Assembly: GCA_018712515.1 (NCBI GenBank)
Contig: DVGW01000022.1
Span: 62,001-126,000, forward strand
Reading direction: 5' to 3'
Source of the DNA: Aphodovivens avicola
GTDB lineage: Bacteria; Actinomycetota; Coriobacteriia; Coriobacteriales; Eggerthellaceae
Length of the DNA: 64,000 nt
Below the pieces are notes generated by a model, which saw only the letters and a program-made list of their open reading frames with translations, was not told the origin of the DNA and searched no databases. Numbering within the stretch: position 1 is the stretch's first letter; each line of letters begins with the position of its first letter. The position numbers were made by a program, and so were the translations under genes. Shown here piece after piece: positions 1-7,438 of the stretch.

Positions 1-934
1 CGACCTGGTCGACGTCGATCCCGCGCGCGAGAACATCGGTCGCCACGACGATGTCGATCTCCCCGTCCGAGAAACGCTCGAGCGTGCGCTTGCGCGCGTT
101 CTGCGTCCGGTTCGCGTGGATCGGCTCGGCGGTGTAGCCGGCCTTCTTGAGGCGGCGGCAGACCGTGTCCGCGCCGCGTCGCGTGCGCGTGAAGATGATG
201 ACACGCCGCGAGCCCTTCTCCTCCAGAAGCGCGCGCAGGAGCTCCGGGCGGGCGAGCTTGGGGGTGCGGATGAGGTACTGCTCGATCGTGTCGGCCACAT
301 CGCCGCGGTGGGCGACCTCGACGCGGGCGGGATCGCGCATGAGCGTCTTGGCGTGCTTGTTCACCGCGTCATCGATGGTGGCGGAGAACAGCAGCGTCTG
401 GCGCGTGGCGGGCGTCGCCGCCACGATGCGCTTGACCGAGGGCCAAAACCCCATGTCGAGCATGCGGTCCGCTTCGTCGAGCACGAGCGCCTGCACGTCG
501 CCCAGGCGCACGGCGTCCTGGTCCATGAGGTCGATAAGGCGGCCGGGCGTGGCGATGAGCACGTCGGTGCCGCGCTTGAGACGGTCGATCTGGGGCGTGT
601 AGGAGAGCCCTCCCACGACGGTGAGGATGCGGTGGTGGCTCGCCTCGGCGATGCGCCCGCATACCTCGCCGATCTGCTGCGCGAGCTCGCGCGTCGGCGT
701 GATGATGAGGACGAGCGGGCCCTGTCCGCCCTTGGCGTATCCGATGCGGTCGAGCAGGGGGAGCGAGAACGCGGCGGTTTTGCCGGTTCCCGTCTTCGCC
801 GCGGCGATTACGTCGCGGCCGCTCAGCGCGAGCGGAATCGCCTGCTCCTGAACGGGCGTCGGCTCGGCGTATCCCAGAAGCCCGACGGCTTCCAGGGCGC
901 GCTCGGACAATCCGAGCGTATCGAATGAGGTCAT
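1..934 (-). CDS. DEAD-box ATP-dependent RNA helicase, RhlE-like (partial, 3' end outside window)
   Basis: RNA helicase that unwinds short RNA duplexes using ATP. The visible 311 N-terminal residues start MTSFDTLGLSE and contain the Q motif (GYAEPTPVQEQAIP, about 21-34), motif I AAKTGTGKT (45-53), DEAD (about 152-155), the SAT motif (FSATI) and the start of the helicase C domain (IIFTRTRRGAD, then VATDVLARGIDVDQV at the window edge). The C-terminal end lies beyond base 1, so a basic tail typical of RhlE/CsdA types cannot be judged. The start ATG at 934 is preceded by a 138-bp gap from the stop of the glycosyltransferase gene on the same strand. The family is certain; the subfamily is inferred. 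Confidence 0.93.
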   Translation of the reverse strand, partial: MTSFDTLGLSERALEAVGLLGYAEPTPVQEQAIPLALSGRDVIAAAKTGTGKTAAFSLPLLDRIGYAKGGQGPLVLIITPTRELAQQIGEVCGRIAEASHHRILTVVGGLSYTPQIDRLKRGTDVLIATPGRLIDLMDQDAVRLGDVQALVLDEADRMLDMGFWPSVKRIVAATPATRQTLLFSATIDDAVNKHAKTLMRDPARVEVAHRGDVADTIEQYLIRTPKLARPELLRALLEEKGSRRVIIFTRTRRGADTVCRRLKKAGYTAEPIHANRTQNARKRTLERFSDGEIDIVVATDVLARGIDVDQV

Positions 935-1072
935 CTACAGGATCCTTTCGATCTGCATGCCACTTCATGCGCAGTGGCCGCGCTCGGCCGCCTTCCGGCG
1001 GCGTATGCGGCGAAGCGGCGCTGACGGCGCGCGTGCCGCGGGGTCTTCCGTCTTGGGTGCCCGTTCGGGACG

Positions 1073-2566
1073 TCAGCGGATGTGCGCCGGTTTGCGCCCC
1101 CAGTAGAAATGGAGGAAATGCTTGCGGCGGATGGGGTCGTCGCTCTCGGGCGGCTTGCCCGCCAGGCGCATGGCCGCATGCGCGATGTCGCGGGCGGCGT
1201 CGGGGCGTCTGAGGAAGCTGCCGTTGATGAGCATCGCGTCGGTGCTCTGGGGGTAGCGCGAAACGTGGCGCAGCGTGTCGAGCAGCTCGCGCGCGGTGGT
1301 GGCGTGCATGGCGGCGCCGTTGGCCGTGAGCGTGCGGACGTTGATGTTCTCCTGGCCGTACGCCTTGCCCAGAAGGATCATCGGCACCCGCGCGCAGAGG
1401 CATTCCGTCACGGTGAGGCCCCCCGATTTGCAGATGACCAGATCGCTTGCCGCCATCAGCGCGGCCATCCGCTCCACGTAGTCGAACACGGTCACGTTCC
1501 CCAGCCCCAACTCGGCGCACTCGGAGCGCAGATGGCGCGCGTAGTCCTCGTCGTTTCCGGCGACGATCGCCAGATGGAGGTTCTCGAACGAATGCAGGTA
1601 GGGCAGGATCGTGTCCAGCGTGTCCCTGAACCGCACGTAGGGGCGGGGCAGGTACGCGCCGGCAAGGGCGAGCACGACCTGCTTGTCCTGGGGAAGCTCC
1701 AGCTCGTTGCGCACCTGCCGCTTGTCGTACGTTTTGCGGAAATCGTCTCGCGTGGGGATGCCGGTGATGAGGATGCGCTCCTCGGGCACCTTGCGCGGGC
1801 GGAGCGTCTCGGCCATCGACTCGCTTGCGACGCAGAAGAGGTCCGTGTAAAGGTGCGGCCACAGCCCTTCGGTCTCGTAGTCGGTCGGCACGCTGATGAT
1901 GGGGAAGCTCGCCCCGGACAGCATGCGCGCGCCGACGGCGACGTTCGCGGCGGTGATGTGCGTGCAGACGACGGCGAGCGGAGGCCGTTTGCGCACATGC
2001 TCGGTGAAGGCGGGGAACATGATGCGCGACCACACCGTGCCGCCGCCCCATAAAAGCCGGCCCGTGAACGTGTAGCGCCACGTGAGATCGTAGATCGGCC
2101 GCGTGAAGCCGGTGAACAGAGAGGCGGTCTTGTCCCCGTCGAACTTGATGCGGCCCCAATCCAGGATGTCGAGCACCTCGACGTCGAGATCGGAGGGGAT
2201 CTCCGCATCGTCGCTCTCGGCGAGCATGCGGAATGCCTGCGCGATCGCGTTGGCGGCGCTGCGATGGCCCGATCCGACCGAGGCGTGCACGATGATGACG
2301 AGCGGCCGCTCAGGATCTGCCGGGGCGGTTGCCTCGTCCTCGGCGACGGCGATCTCGTGCGAAGGGGTGCCGGGCGCCCCGCCCGCAGCTTCGATCGCGC
2401 CGCTCGCGTCGTCTTCCTCGCGGATTCGCGCGCCGGCGGCCCGTCCCGCGTCGGGCGATTCCGGGGACGGGACGGCGTCCCGCGCGGCGGGCGCCGGCGG
2501 ACGGTCCGTTTCGGGGATGTTCGCTTCGATGCGGTCCATAGGCTCCAAATCGTCTGCATGCGCCAT
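1073..2566 (-). CDS. MGDG synthase/GT28-family glycosyltransferase
   Basis: About 497 aa. After a disordered, Pro/Ala/Glu-rich N-terminus of about 90 residues comes an MGDG-synthase N-terminal domain (VIIVHASVGSGHRSAANAIA, a nucleotide/lipid-binding GSGH loop) and a GT28 C-terminal domain (LALAGAYLPRPY, then DLVICKSGGLTVTECL, the usual donor-sugar site). The family transfers sugars from UDP donors to diacylglycerol or related membrane lipids, so a membrane glycolipid role is inferred; donor and acceptor are unknown. The frame is open up to TTG 2632, but bases 2603-2627 form the tRNA-Arg terminator, so ATG 2566 (MAHADDLEPMD) is preferred; ATG 2539 is another option. It lies between the helicase and tRNA-Arg genes on the same strand. 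Confidence 0.85.
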   Translation of the reverse strand: MAHADDLEPMDRIEANIPETDRPPAPAARDAVPSPESPDAGRAAGARIREEDDASGAIEAAGGAPGTPSHEIAVAEDEATAPADPERPLVIIVHASVGSGHRSAANAIAQAFRMLAESDDAEIPSDLDVEVLDILDWGRIKFDGDKTASLFTGFTRPIYDLTWRYTFTGRLLWGGGTVWSRIMFPAFTEHVRKRPPLAVVCTHITAANVAVGARMLSGASFPIISVPTDYETEGLWPHLYTDLFCVASESMAETLRPRKVPEERILITGIPTRDDFRKTYDKRQVRNELELPQDKQVVLALAGAYLPRPYVRFRDTLDTILPYLHSFENLHLAIVAGNDEDYARHLRSECAELGLGNVTVFDYVERMAALMAASDLVICKSGGLTVTECLCARVPMILLGKAYGQENINVRTLTANGAAMHATTARELLDTLRHVSRYPQSTDAMLINGSFLRRPDAARDIAHAAMRLAGKPPESDDPIRRKHFLHFYWGRKPAHIR

Positions 2567-2602
2567 CGCGGCGCGGGTGGGAGACACCGTCTCCGATGAG
2601 CG

Positions 2603-2627
2603 AAAAGGCCGGCTTGCGCGGCCGGCC
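2603..2627 (-). terminator. Rho-independent terminator of tRNA-Arg
   Basis: Read on the minus strand, GGCCGGC-(7 nt)-GCCGGCC is a perfect 7-bp GC stem followed by TTTT, 12 bases past the tRNA 3' CCA. It shows that the glycosyltransferase gene downstream begins after this point. Confidence 0.85.
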
Positions 2628-2639
2628 CCCAAGATTCCG

Positions 2640-2715
2640 TGGTGCCCTCGACAGGATTCGAACCTGCGGTCTTCTGCTCCGGAGGCAGACGCCCTATCCC
2701 CTGGGCTACGAGGGC
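2640..2715 (-). tRNA. tRNA-Arg (anticodon CCG)
   Basis: 76 nt including an encoded CCA. The acceptor stem GCCCTCG/CGAGGGC is perfect. The anticodon loop CTCCGGA gives CCG, which reads CGG codons. The T-arm is GCAGG-TTCGAAT-CCTGT. A minus-strand promoter (TATAAT at 2727-2732) lies 11 bases upstream and a terminator follows. Confidence 0.97.
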
Positions 2716-2726
2716 AAGCCTGAAGA

Positions 2727-2755
2727 ATTATACGCTATGATGACGCGGAACGGAA
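2727..2755 (-). promoter_or_regulatory. Promoter of tRNA-Arg
   Basis: On the minus strand a perfect -10 hexamer TATAAT (2727-2732) is spaced 17 bp from a weaker -35 TTCCGT (2750-2755). The predicted start is only a few bases before the mature tRNA 5' end. Confidence 0.7.
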
Positions 2756-2782
2756 ATTCTAGAGACGGGAATCCACGAAACC

Positions 2783-4114
2783 ATGGAGCAGACCATCCGC
2801 ATTGAACGCATGGGATACGGATCCGAGGCGGTCGGCCGCTTGGACGACGGGAAGGCGGTGTTCGTCGAGCAGGCCGCGCCCGGGGACGTCGTCGCGGTCG
2901 AGGTCGTCGAGGACAAGCCGACCTTCGCGCGCGCCCGCATCGTGCGGATCGAGGAGGAGTCGCCCCTGCGCGCGCGGCCGTTCTGCGAGGTGGGCGGCGT
3001 GTGCGGAGGATGCCCTTGGCAGCACCTGTCCTACGAGGCGCAGCTTTCCGCCAAGCGCGACAACGTGGTCGCCGCCCTGACGCGCACCGCGCATTTCGAC
3101 GCCGCGCGCGCCGACGAGCTGGTGGGGGACTGCCTTCCCAGCAAGCGCCAGGTCGGCTACCGCAACAAGCTGGAGCTTGCCGCTTCGACGACGGCGGACG
3201 GCTCGCTCGCGCTCGGCTTCGCGCGCGAGGGGTCGCATGAGCCGGTCGTCCCGGCGAGCTGTCCGGTCGCGGTGTCCCTTATCCAGAAAGCGCCCAAGGC
3301 CCTGCGCGGCGCGCTGCGGTTCCTGTCGGGATCGCAGGATCTGGGGATCTTCCGCGTCGGCGTGCGCGGCAGCGTGCGCACCAAGGACGTCGAGATCGCG
3401 CTGTGGACCGTTCCGGGCGCGTTCCCGCGCGCAGCGGTGGCCAAGACGCTCGGCAGCGCGCTCAAGGCGGCGAGCGTCGTGCGCGTGCTGGCCGATCCGG
3501 GCAAGGCGCGCAAGGTGAAGAAGGTGGAGGTCCTTTCCGGGAAGGGCTTTTGGGAGGAGGATCTGGGCGGCTACCGCTTCCGCACGAGCGCGCCGTCGTT
3601 TTTCCAGGTGAACACCGCGCAGGCCGAGAAGCTCGTCGGCGCGGTCGTCGAGGGCTTGAAGGAGGGCTCTTCCGACGGGCTTTCCGGCATGCTCGTCGCG
3701 GACCTGTACGCGGGAGGAGGCACGTTCTCCATACCGCTCGCGCGCGAGGGCGCCGACGTGCTGGCGGTCGAGTCGGCCGGATCGTCCGTGCGCGACCTGC
3801 GCCGAAACGCCGAGGCGAATCATGCCGAGGTTGAGGTCATCGGGGGAGACGCCGCCCGCGAGCTCCCCGAGCTGGGCGGCCTCGACGCCTTGGTGGTGGA
3901 TCCCCCGCGCGCGGGCCTCGCCGACGGCGTTGTCGACAGCATCGCCCAAGCCGCGCCCGGGCGCGTCGCCTACGTCAGCTGCAACCCCGCAACCTGGGCA
4001 AGGGACGTGGCCAGGTTCGAGCAGGCCGGCTACCGGCTGATCCGCGCCACCCCCGTCGACATGTTCCCCCAAACCCCCCACATCGAAGTGGCCAGCATCT
4101 TCCAACGCATCTAA
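2783..4114 (+). CDS. rlmD: 23S rRNA (uracil-5)-methyltransferase RlmD/RumA family
   Basis: 443 aa. Methylates C5 of a uridine in 23S rRNA (or tRNA; RumA/TrmA superfamily) using SAM. Residues 1-58 form a TRAM RNA-binding domain. The [4Fe-4S] cysteines are C68, C74, C77 (CEVGGVCGGC) and a fourth near residue 164 (PASCP). The SAM site is VADLYAGGGTFSIPLA, the base-binding motif is DPPRAGL, and the catalytic cysteine is in YVSCNPATWARD near residue 399. Length is normal. No strong ribosome-binding site precedes ATG 2783. It converges on gtrA across a repeat-rich gap. Target uridine (1939 versus 747 type) cannot be told from sequence alone. Confidence 0.92.
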   Translation: MEQTIRIERMGYGSEAVGRLDDGKAVFVEQAAPGDVVAVEVVEDKPTFARARIVRIEEESPLRARPFCEVGGVCGGCPWQHLSYEAQLSAKRDNVVAALTRTAHFDAARADELVGDCLPSKRQVGYRNKLELAASTTADGSLALGFAREGSHEPVVPASCPVAVSLIQKAPKALRGALRFLSGSQDLGIFRVGVRGSVRTKDVEIALWTVPGAFPRAAVAKTLGSALKAASVVRVLADPGKARKVKKVEVLSGKGFWEEDLGGYRFRTSAPSFFQVNTAQAEKLVGAVVEGLKEGSSDGLSGMLVADLYAGGGTFSIPLAREGADVLAVESAGSSVRDLRRNAEANHAEVEVIGGDAARELPELGGLDALVVDPPRAGLADGVVDSIAQAAPGRVAYVSCNPATWARDVARFEQAGYRLIRATPVDMFPQTPHIEVASIFQRI

Positions 4115-4124
4115 CCCCGGCAGA

Positions 4125-4390
4125 AGAGGAAAGTCAGCCTCTACGCGGGTTAGGAAAACATACGCGCCCCGGTTGGGCGGAGGGCCTCGCGCGCAGTATC
4201 CGCAGCCTTCCAACAGGAGCGGAAAGTCAGCCTCCGCGGGCATGGCGCACGTTCCTGGTCGGTCGGGGGAGGGGGTCCGCGCGCAGCTCCGCGTCTTCCC
4301 GCAGGAGCGTAAAGTCATCCTCTACGCGGGCATGGAAAACATGCGGGCCCCGGTTGGGCGGAGGGGCTCGCGCGCAGTATCCGCAGCGCA
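4125..4390 (+). repeat. Three tandem imperfect ~90-bp units in a convergent intergenic region
   Basis: Units begin at about 4125, 4218 and 4306. Each has a core (G/T)AAAGTCA(G/T)CCTC followed by a GCGGG-type box. The first and third also carry CCCCGGTTGGGCGGAG and CGCGCAGTATCCGCAG. Bases on either side of the core pair with each other but differ between units (AGAGG/CCTCT, GCGGA/TCCGC, GCGTA/TACGC), so the loop is conserved while the stem varies. The third unit runs into the hairpin element at 4346-4467. An open frame runs through these repeats, but it has no ribosome-binding site and no recognisable domain. Confidence 0.75.
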
Positions 4391-4467
4391 ATAAACGCGA
4401 TCGAAGATCGCGTTATTCAAAGCGCGAGGACCTGTTTGAGCACGTGCCCCTCCGCCCAACCGGGGCC
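4346..4467 (+). repeat. Dispersed hairpin element, copy 1 (conserved boxes, variable stems)
   Basis: The outer stem 4346-4363/4450-4467 is 18 perfect base pairs. Box A GGGCTCGCGCGCAGTATCC is at 4364-4382. A different inner hairpin (4383-4426, with a CGCGATC-GAA-GATCGCG tip) follows. Box B (AGGACCTG...CACGTGCCC, 23 nt) is at 4427-4449. Both boxes recur base for base, in reverse orientation, at 41018-41133, where both stems have unrelated sequence. The element lies between the convergent stops of rlmD and gtrA and could also stop transcription. Whether it acts as DNA (REP-like) or RNA is unknown. Confidence 0.8.
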
Positions 4468-4476
4468 GAGGAAGCC

Positions 4477-4872
4477 TTATTCACCCGCGTCGAGGAAGAT
4501 CTTTCTCGTGACGAAATTCCAGATCATCACAATAGCCGTGGCGACGATCTTGGTGATCAGGTAGTGGATCCCGAGAAGTTCGACGCCCGCCCACATGCAC
4601 AGGTTGTTGATGACCAGTCCGATCACCGACAGTACCACGAAGATGACGAACTCGCGGCGGCGGCTCATGTCCTCCTTGTGCGTGAAGACGTAGCGCATGG
4701 AAGCGAGGTAGTTGAAAACGACCGAGACGGTGAACGAGATCGTGGCGCTCACCAGGTAGTTCACGCCGAAAACCTCGGTCAGCAGCGCGAGCAGGCCGTA
4801 GTCGATGACGAAGGCGATGACGCCCACCACTCCGAATTTCATCAATTGCGCTATGAGCTTGCCCACGTCCAT
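4477..4872 (-). CDS. GtrA-family membrane protein
   Basis: 131 aa from ATG 4872 (MDVGKLIAQLMKFGVVG); the frame is open to ATG 4920 but GtrA proteins usually begin close to this first helix. Four predicted membrane segments are visible (VVGVIAFVIDYGLLALL; VSATISFTVSVVFNYLA; FVIFVVLSVIGLVINNL; IVATAIVMIWNFV), with the family's FNY...F and WNF patterns. GtrA proteins are thought to help move lipid-linked sugars across the membrane. It is divergent from, and functionally matched to, the GT2 glycosyltransferase at 5048, a common pairing for surface glycosylation. Confidence 0.88.
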   Translation of the reverse strand: MDVGKLIAQLMKFGVVGVIAFVIDYGLLALLTEVFGVNYLVSATISFTVSVVFNYLASMRYVFTHKEDMSRRREFVIFVVLSVIGLVINNLCMWAGVELLGIHYLITKIVATAIVMIWNFVTRKIFLDAGE

Positions 4873-5047
4873 CCCTTCGCGATCGCCGGCTTGTCGGTTC
4901 AACCGCCTATTGTGGCACATCGCCCTCGATCATGCGGCCGCGGCGGTTTTTCCCGATGAATTCGGCATACCCGTTTCGCATCGGCGCTCTCATGAGGTAG
5001 GATTTGCCGTTAGGAAAAAAGGGATCCCGACGAAAACGGAGAACATG

Positions 5048-6001
5048 ATGGAAACGGGCTTCTACGGCGACGTCGCCGTGCTCATTCCCTGCTACAACGA
5101 GGCGGTGACGATCGCCAAGGTCATCGACGACTTCAAGCGCGAGCTTCCGGGCGCGCGCATCTACGTGTACGACAACAATTCCTCCGACGGCACCGGGCGC
5201 ATCGCCGAGGAGCACGGCGCGATCGTGCGCGTCGAGCGCCGTCAGGGCAAGGGCAACGTCGTGCGCCAGATGCTGCGCGACATCGACGCGCGTTACTACG
5301 TCATGGTCGACGGCGACGACACCTACCCGGCCGAGGCCGCGCGCGACCTCATCGCGCCGCTGGTCGCCGACGAGGCCGACATGGTGGTGGGCGACCGCCT
5401 CTCCAACGGCACCTACGGCGAGGAGAACGACCGCGCCTTCCACGGGTTCGGCAACGACCTCGTGCGCTTCCTCATCAAGGCGATCTACGGCTTCAAGTTC
5501 TCCGACGTCATGACGGGCTACCGCGCGTTCAACGAGGTGTTCGCCAAGACCATGCCGGTCTTGAGCCCCGGCTTCGAGATCGAGACCGAGCTGTCGATCC
5601 ACGCGGTCGACAAGCGCTGGCGCATCGCCGAGGTCCCCATCGACTACCGCGACCGCCCCGAGGGCAGCGAGTCCAAGCTTTCGACGTTCTCGGACGGCAT
5701 GAAGGTCATCCTCACCATCCTGTCGCTGTTCAAGGACTACCGTCCGCTGGCGCTGTTCGGCTGGGTGGCGCTGCTGTTCTGCATTCTGGGCCTCGTTGTG
5801 GGCATCCCGGTCATCTGGGAGTTCGCGCACACGGGCCTCGTGCCGCGCCTTCCCAGCGCCCTGCTCGCGGTGGCGCTCGTGGGATGCGGCATCATGTCGC
5901 TGGTGTGCGGCCTGATCCTGGACACCGTGGTGAAGGGCACGCGCAAGCAGTACGAGATCCAGGTCACCGAGGCGTACGCGGAGCTGCGCCACCGCGCGTA
6001 G
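5048..6001 (+). CDS. Glycosyltransferase family 2 (dolichyl/undecaprenyl-phosphate sugar synthase-like)
   Basis: 317 aa. The N-terminal GT-A domain has VLIPCYNEAVTIAKVI (nucleotide-sugar loop), VYDNNSSDGT and MVDGDDTYP, the metal-binding DxD region, and the later YRAF/FEIETEL and DYRDRPEGSESK patterns seen in DPM1/GtrB-like enzymes. Two C-terminal membrane segments (LALFGWVALLFCILGLVVGIP; LLAVALVGCGIMSLVCGLI) anchor it. It probably loads a sugar onto a polyprenyl phosphate for GtrA-assisted surface glycosylation. Start: GGAG lies 6 bases before ATG 5048; an adjacent in-frame ATG is at 5045. A longer open frame upstream overlaps gtrA and is not used. Confidence 0.9.
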   Translation: METGFYGDVAVLIPCYNEAVTIAKVIDDFKRELPGARIYVYDNNSSDGTGRIAEEHGAIVRVERRQGKGNVVRQMLRDIDARYYVMVDGDDTYPAEAARDLIAPLVADEADMVVGDRLSNGTYGEENDRAFHGFGNDLVRFLIKAIYGFKFSDVMTGYRAFNEVFAKTMPVLSPGFEIETELSIHAVDKRWRIAEVPIDYRDRPEGSESKLSTFSDGMKVILTILSLFKDYRPLALFGWVALLFCILGLVVGIPVIWEFAHTGLVPRLPSALLAVALVGCGIMSLVCGLILDTVVKGTRKQYEIQVTEAYAELRHRA

Positions 6002-6116
6002 CTCGTCGCGGCGAGGCCGCCCGCTTTGGCCGATTGGAGGCAAAGCCGCGACAGCGCACGAGAGCCGTTGCTTGAAAACCTGGAGCCCGCAATCGCGGCG
6101 TGCGGAAAATGCCTGC

Positions 6117-6145
6117 TTGCGTGCGGGCGAGCTATTTGGCATAAT
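6117..6145 (+). promoter_or_regulatory. Promoter of tRNA-Glu
   Basis: TTGCGT (6117-6122) and CATAAT (6140-6145) are separated by 17 bp. The predicted start is about 25 bases before the mature tRNA 5' end. Confidence 0.75.
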
Positions 6146-6175
6146 AGGCAAGCTTTCCTCGAAGGAAAGGCATCC

Positions 6176-6250
6176 GTCCCCATAGTCTAGAGGTCAGGAC
6201 GCGGCCCTTTCAAGGCTGAGACACGGGTTCGATTCCCGTTGGGGGCACCA
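6176..6250 (+). tRNA. tRNA-Glu (anticodon TTC)
   Basis: 75 nt with encoded CCA. The acceptor stem is GTCCCCA/TGGGGGC. The anticodon loop CTTTCAA gives TTC. The T-arm is ACGGG-TTCGATT-CCCGT. A promoter lies upstream and a terminator follows directly. Confidence 0.97.
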
Positions 6251-6260
6251 TAGAATGTAC

Positions 6261-6301
6261 GCAGGTCAGCAGCGAAAACGCTTCTGGCCTGCTTTCGTTT
6301 T
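6261..6301 (+). terminator. Rho-independent terminator of tRNA-Glu
   Basis: A 14-position stem (GCAGGTCAGCAGCG/CGCTTCTGGCCTGC) with one mismatch and an AAAA loop is followed by TTTCGTTTT. The CTGGCCTG arm is shared with the terminator after tRNA-Val at 46820. Confidence 0.88.
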
Positions 6302-6432
6302 GGCTGCAGCGCTGTATCCTGCAGCACCGCACCCCGCACCCAGCGACCTGCAACCCAGCACCCTGCATCCGACACCCTCCGTGTTCGGAGGGCAGTCGCC
6401 AGCCTTTCGGCGTCTAATGCCGGAAATCCCGC

Positions 6433-6480
6433 AGATTGCGACATCGAAGCCGGCCATCGAGCCGAATCGTGTCGCAATCT
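6433..6480. repeat. Palindrome in the 6302-6863 gene-free stretch
   Basis: AGATTGCGACA (6433-6443) is matched by its exact inverse TGTCGCAATCT (6470-6480), making an 11-bp stem around 26 bases. Further on, TGCGAAAACCTGGCA (6554-6568) is repeated with one added base at 6574-6589. Apart from these and a promoter near 6757, the 560-bp stretch shows no gene. Confidence 0.55.
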
Positions 6481-6754
6481 TCCCGAAACCGTGCAGACTC
6501 TTCCCGATCCGCGGGCTTCTTCCCGGAGGGGGAGGGGCGAGGTGTCGCATTCTTGCGAAAACCTGGCATCGAGTGCGAAAAACCTGGCAACGCCGGCGCT
6601 TGGATTCGCTCTCGCGTCCTTGCTGAGCCACAGCGCCGATGCGTGGACGCGCCCGATCCCCCTCGTGGGGCGGCAGCGCCCGTGCTCGGACCTGCCCTCG
6701 TCGTCAGCGCGACGTGGATGTTATAAGGTTTTTCCCAGTTGGAAGGCGGATACT

Positions 6755-6762
6755 GCTAGAAT
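6755..6762 (+). promoter_or_regulatory. Extended -10 promoter candidate of the cyclophilin gene
   Basis: TAGAAT (6757-6762) lies about 110 bases before the gene and carries the GC-TAGAAT context also seen before mreB at 15963-15971. No convincing -35 is present; TTCCCA at 6732 has a 19-bp spacer. Confidence 0.45.
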
Positions 6763-6874
6763 CTTCTTTCGTATGCGGTGTCGCATGCGCGTGCAGACGG
6801 CATGCCGCATCGCGTCTCGCGCAGGGCCGCGTCCCCGCGCGTTGGACAAGGCAACCGGACACAAAGGAGCCATC

Positions 6875-7408
6875 ATGGCCATGTACACCCCCGAATACCA
6901 GCCGACGGGCGAGGAGGTCGCCGTCTTCAAGACCTCCAAGGGCACCATCCGCGTGCAGCTTGCCGGCAAGGACGCCCCCATCCACGTGGGCAACTTCGTC
7001 GAGCTGGCTCGCAAGGGCTACTACGACAACCTGAAGTTCCATCGCTACGTGCCGGGCTTCGTCATCCAGGGCGGCTGCCCCAACACGCGCGAGCTCACCC
7101 CCGAGGAGGTCGTCGAGAAGGCGGGCAATCCGTTCGCCGGCCTGGGCACGGGCGGCCCGGGGTACTCCATCAAGGAGGAGTTCACCACCAACCCCCACAA
7201 CGAGCACAAGGACGCCGCGTTGGCGATGGCGCGCTCCCAGAATCCCGACTCCGCCGGCTCCCAGTTCTACTTCTGCCTGGGCGCGCAGCCCATGCTCGAC
7301 TCGGGCTACACGGTGTTCGGCCAGACGATCGAGGGCAAGGACGTCATCGGCCAGCTGCGCGTCGGCGACGTTATCGAGACCATCGAAATCGAGAACGCGG
7401 CCGAATAA
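6875..7408 (+). CDS. Cyclophilin-type peptidyl-prolyl cis-trans isomerase
   Basis: 177 aa. Speeds cis-trans isomerisation of proline bonds during protein folding. The cyclophilin core is present: FHRYVPGFVIQGGCP (catalytic Arg and the Phe/Gln of the active site), SQFYFCLGAQPMLD and YTVFGQ. There is no signal peptide, so it is cytoplasmic. Start: AAAGGAG lies 5 bases before ATG 6875; the frame is open further upstream but has no such site. It is followed after 30 bases by a TPR membrane protein on the same strand, probably co-transcribed. Confidence 0.95.
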   Translation: MAMYTPEYQPTGEEVAVFKTSKGTIRVQLAGKDAPIHVGNFVELARKGYYDNLKFHRYVPGFVIQGGCPNTRELTPEEVVEKAGNPFAGLGTGGPGYSIKEEFTTNPHNEHKDAALAMARSQNPDSAGSQFYFCLGAQPMLDSGYTVFGQTIEGKDVIGQLRVGDVIETIEIENAAE

Positions 7409-7438
7409 CCCGCGTTGCAGGCTAACCGAAGGAATCAG

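Noticed and set aside
2567..2632. TTG start at 2632 for the glycosyltransferase
   Set aside because: These codons are the tRNA-Arg terminator hairpin, so they are unlikely to be translated.
4173..4394. Open frame through the tandem units near 4.2 kb
   Set aside because: It follows the DNA repeats, lacks a start signal, and the paired-arm pattern favours structure over coding.
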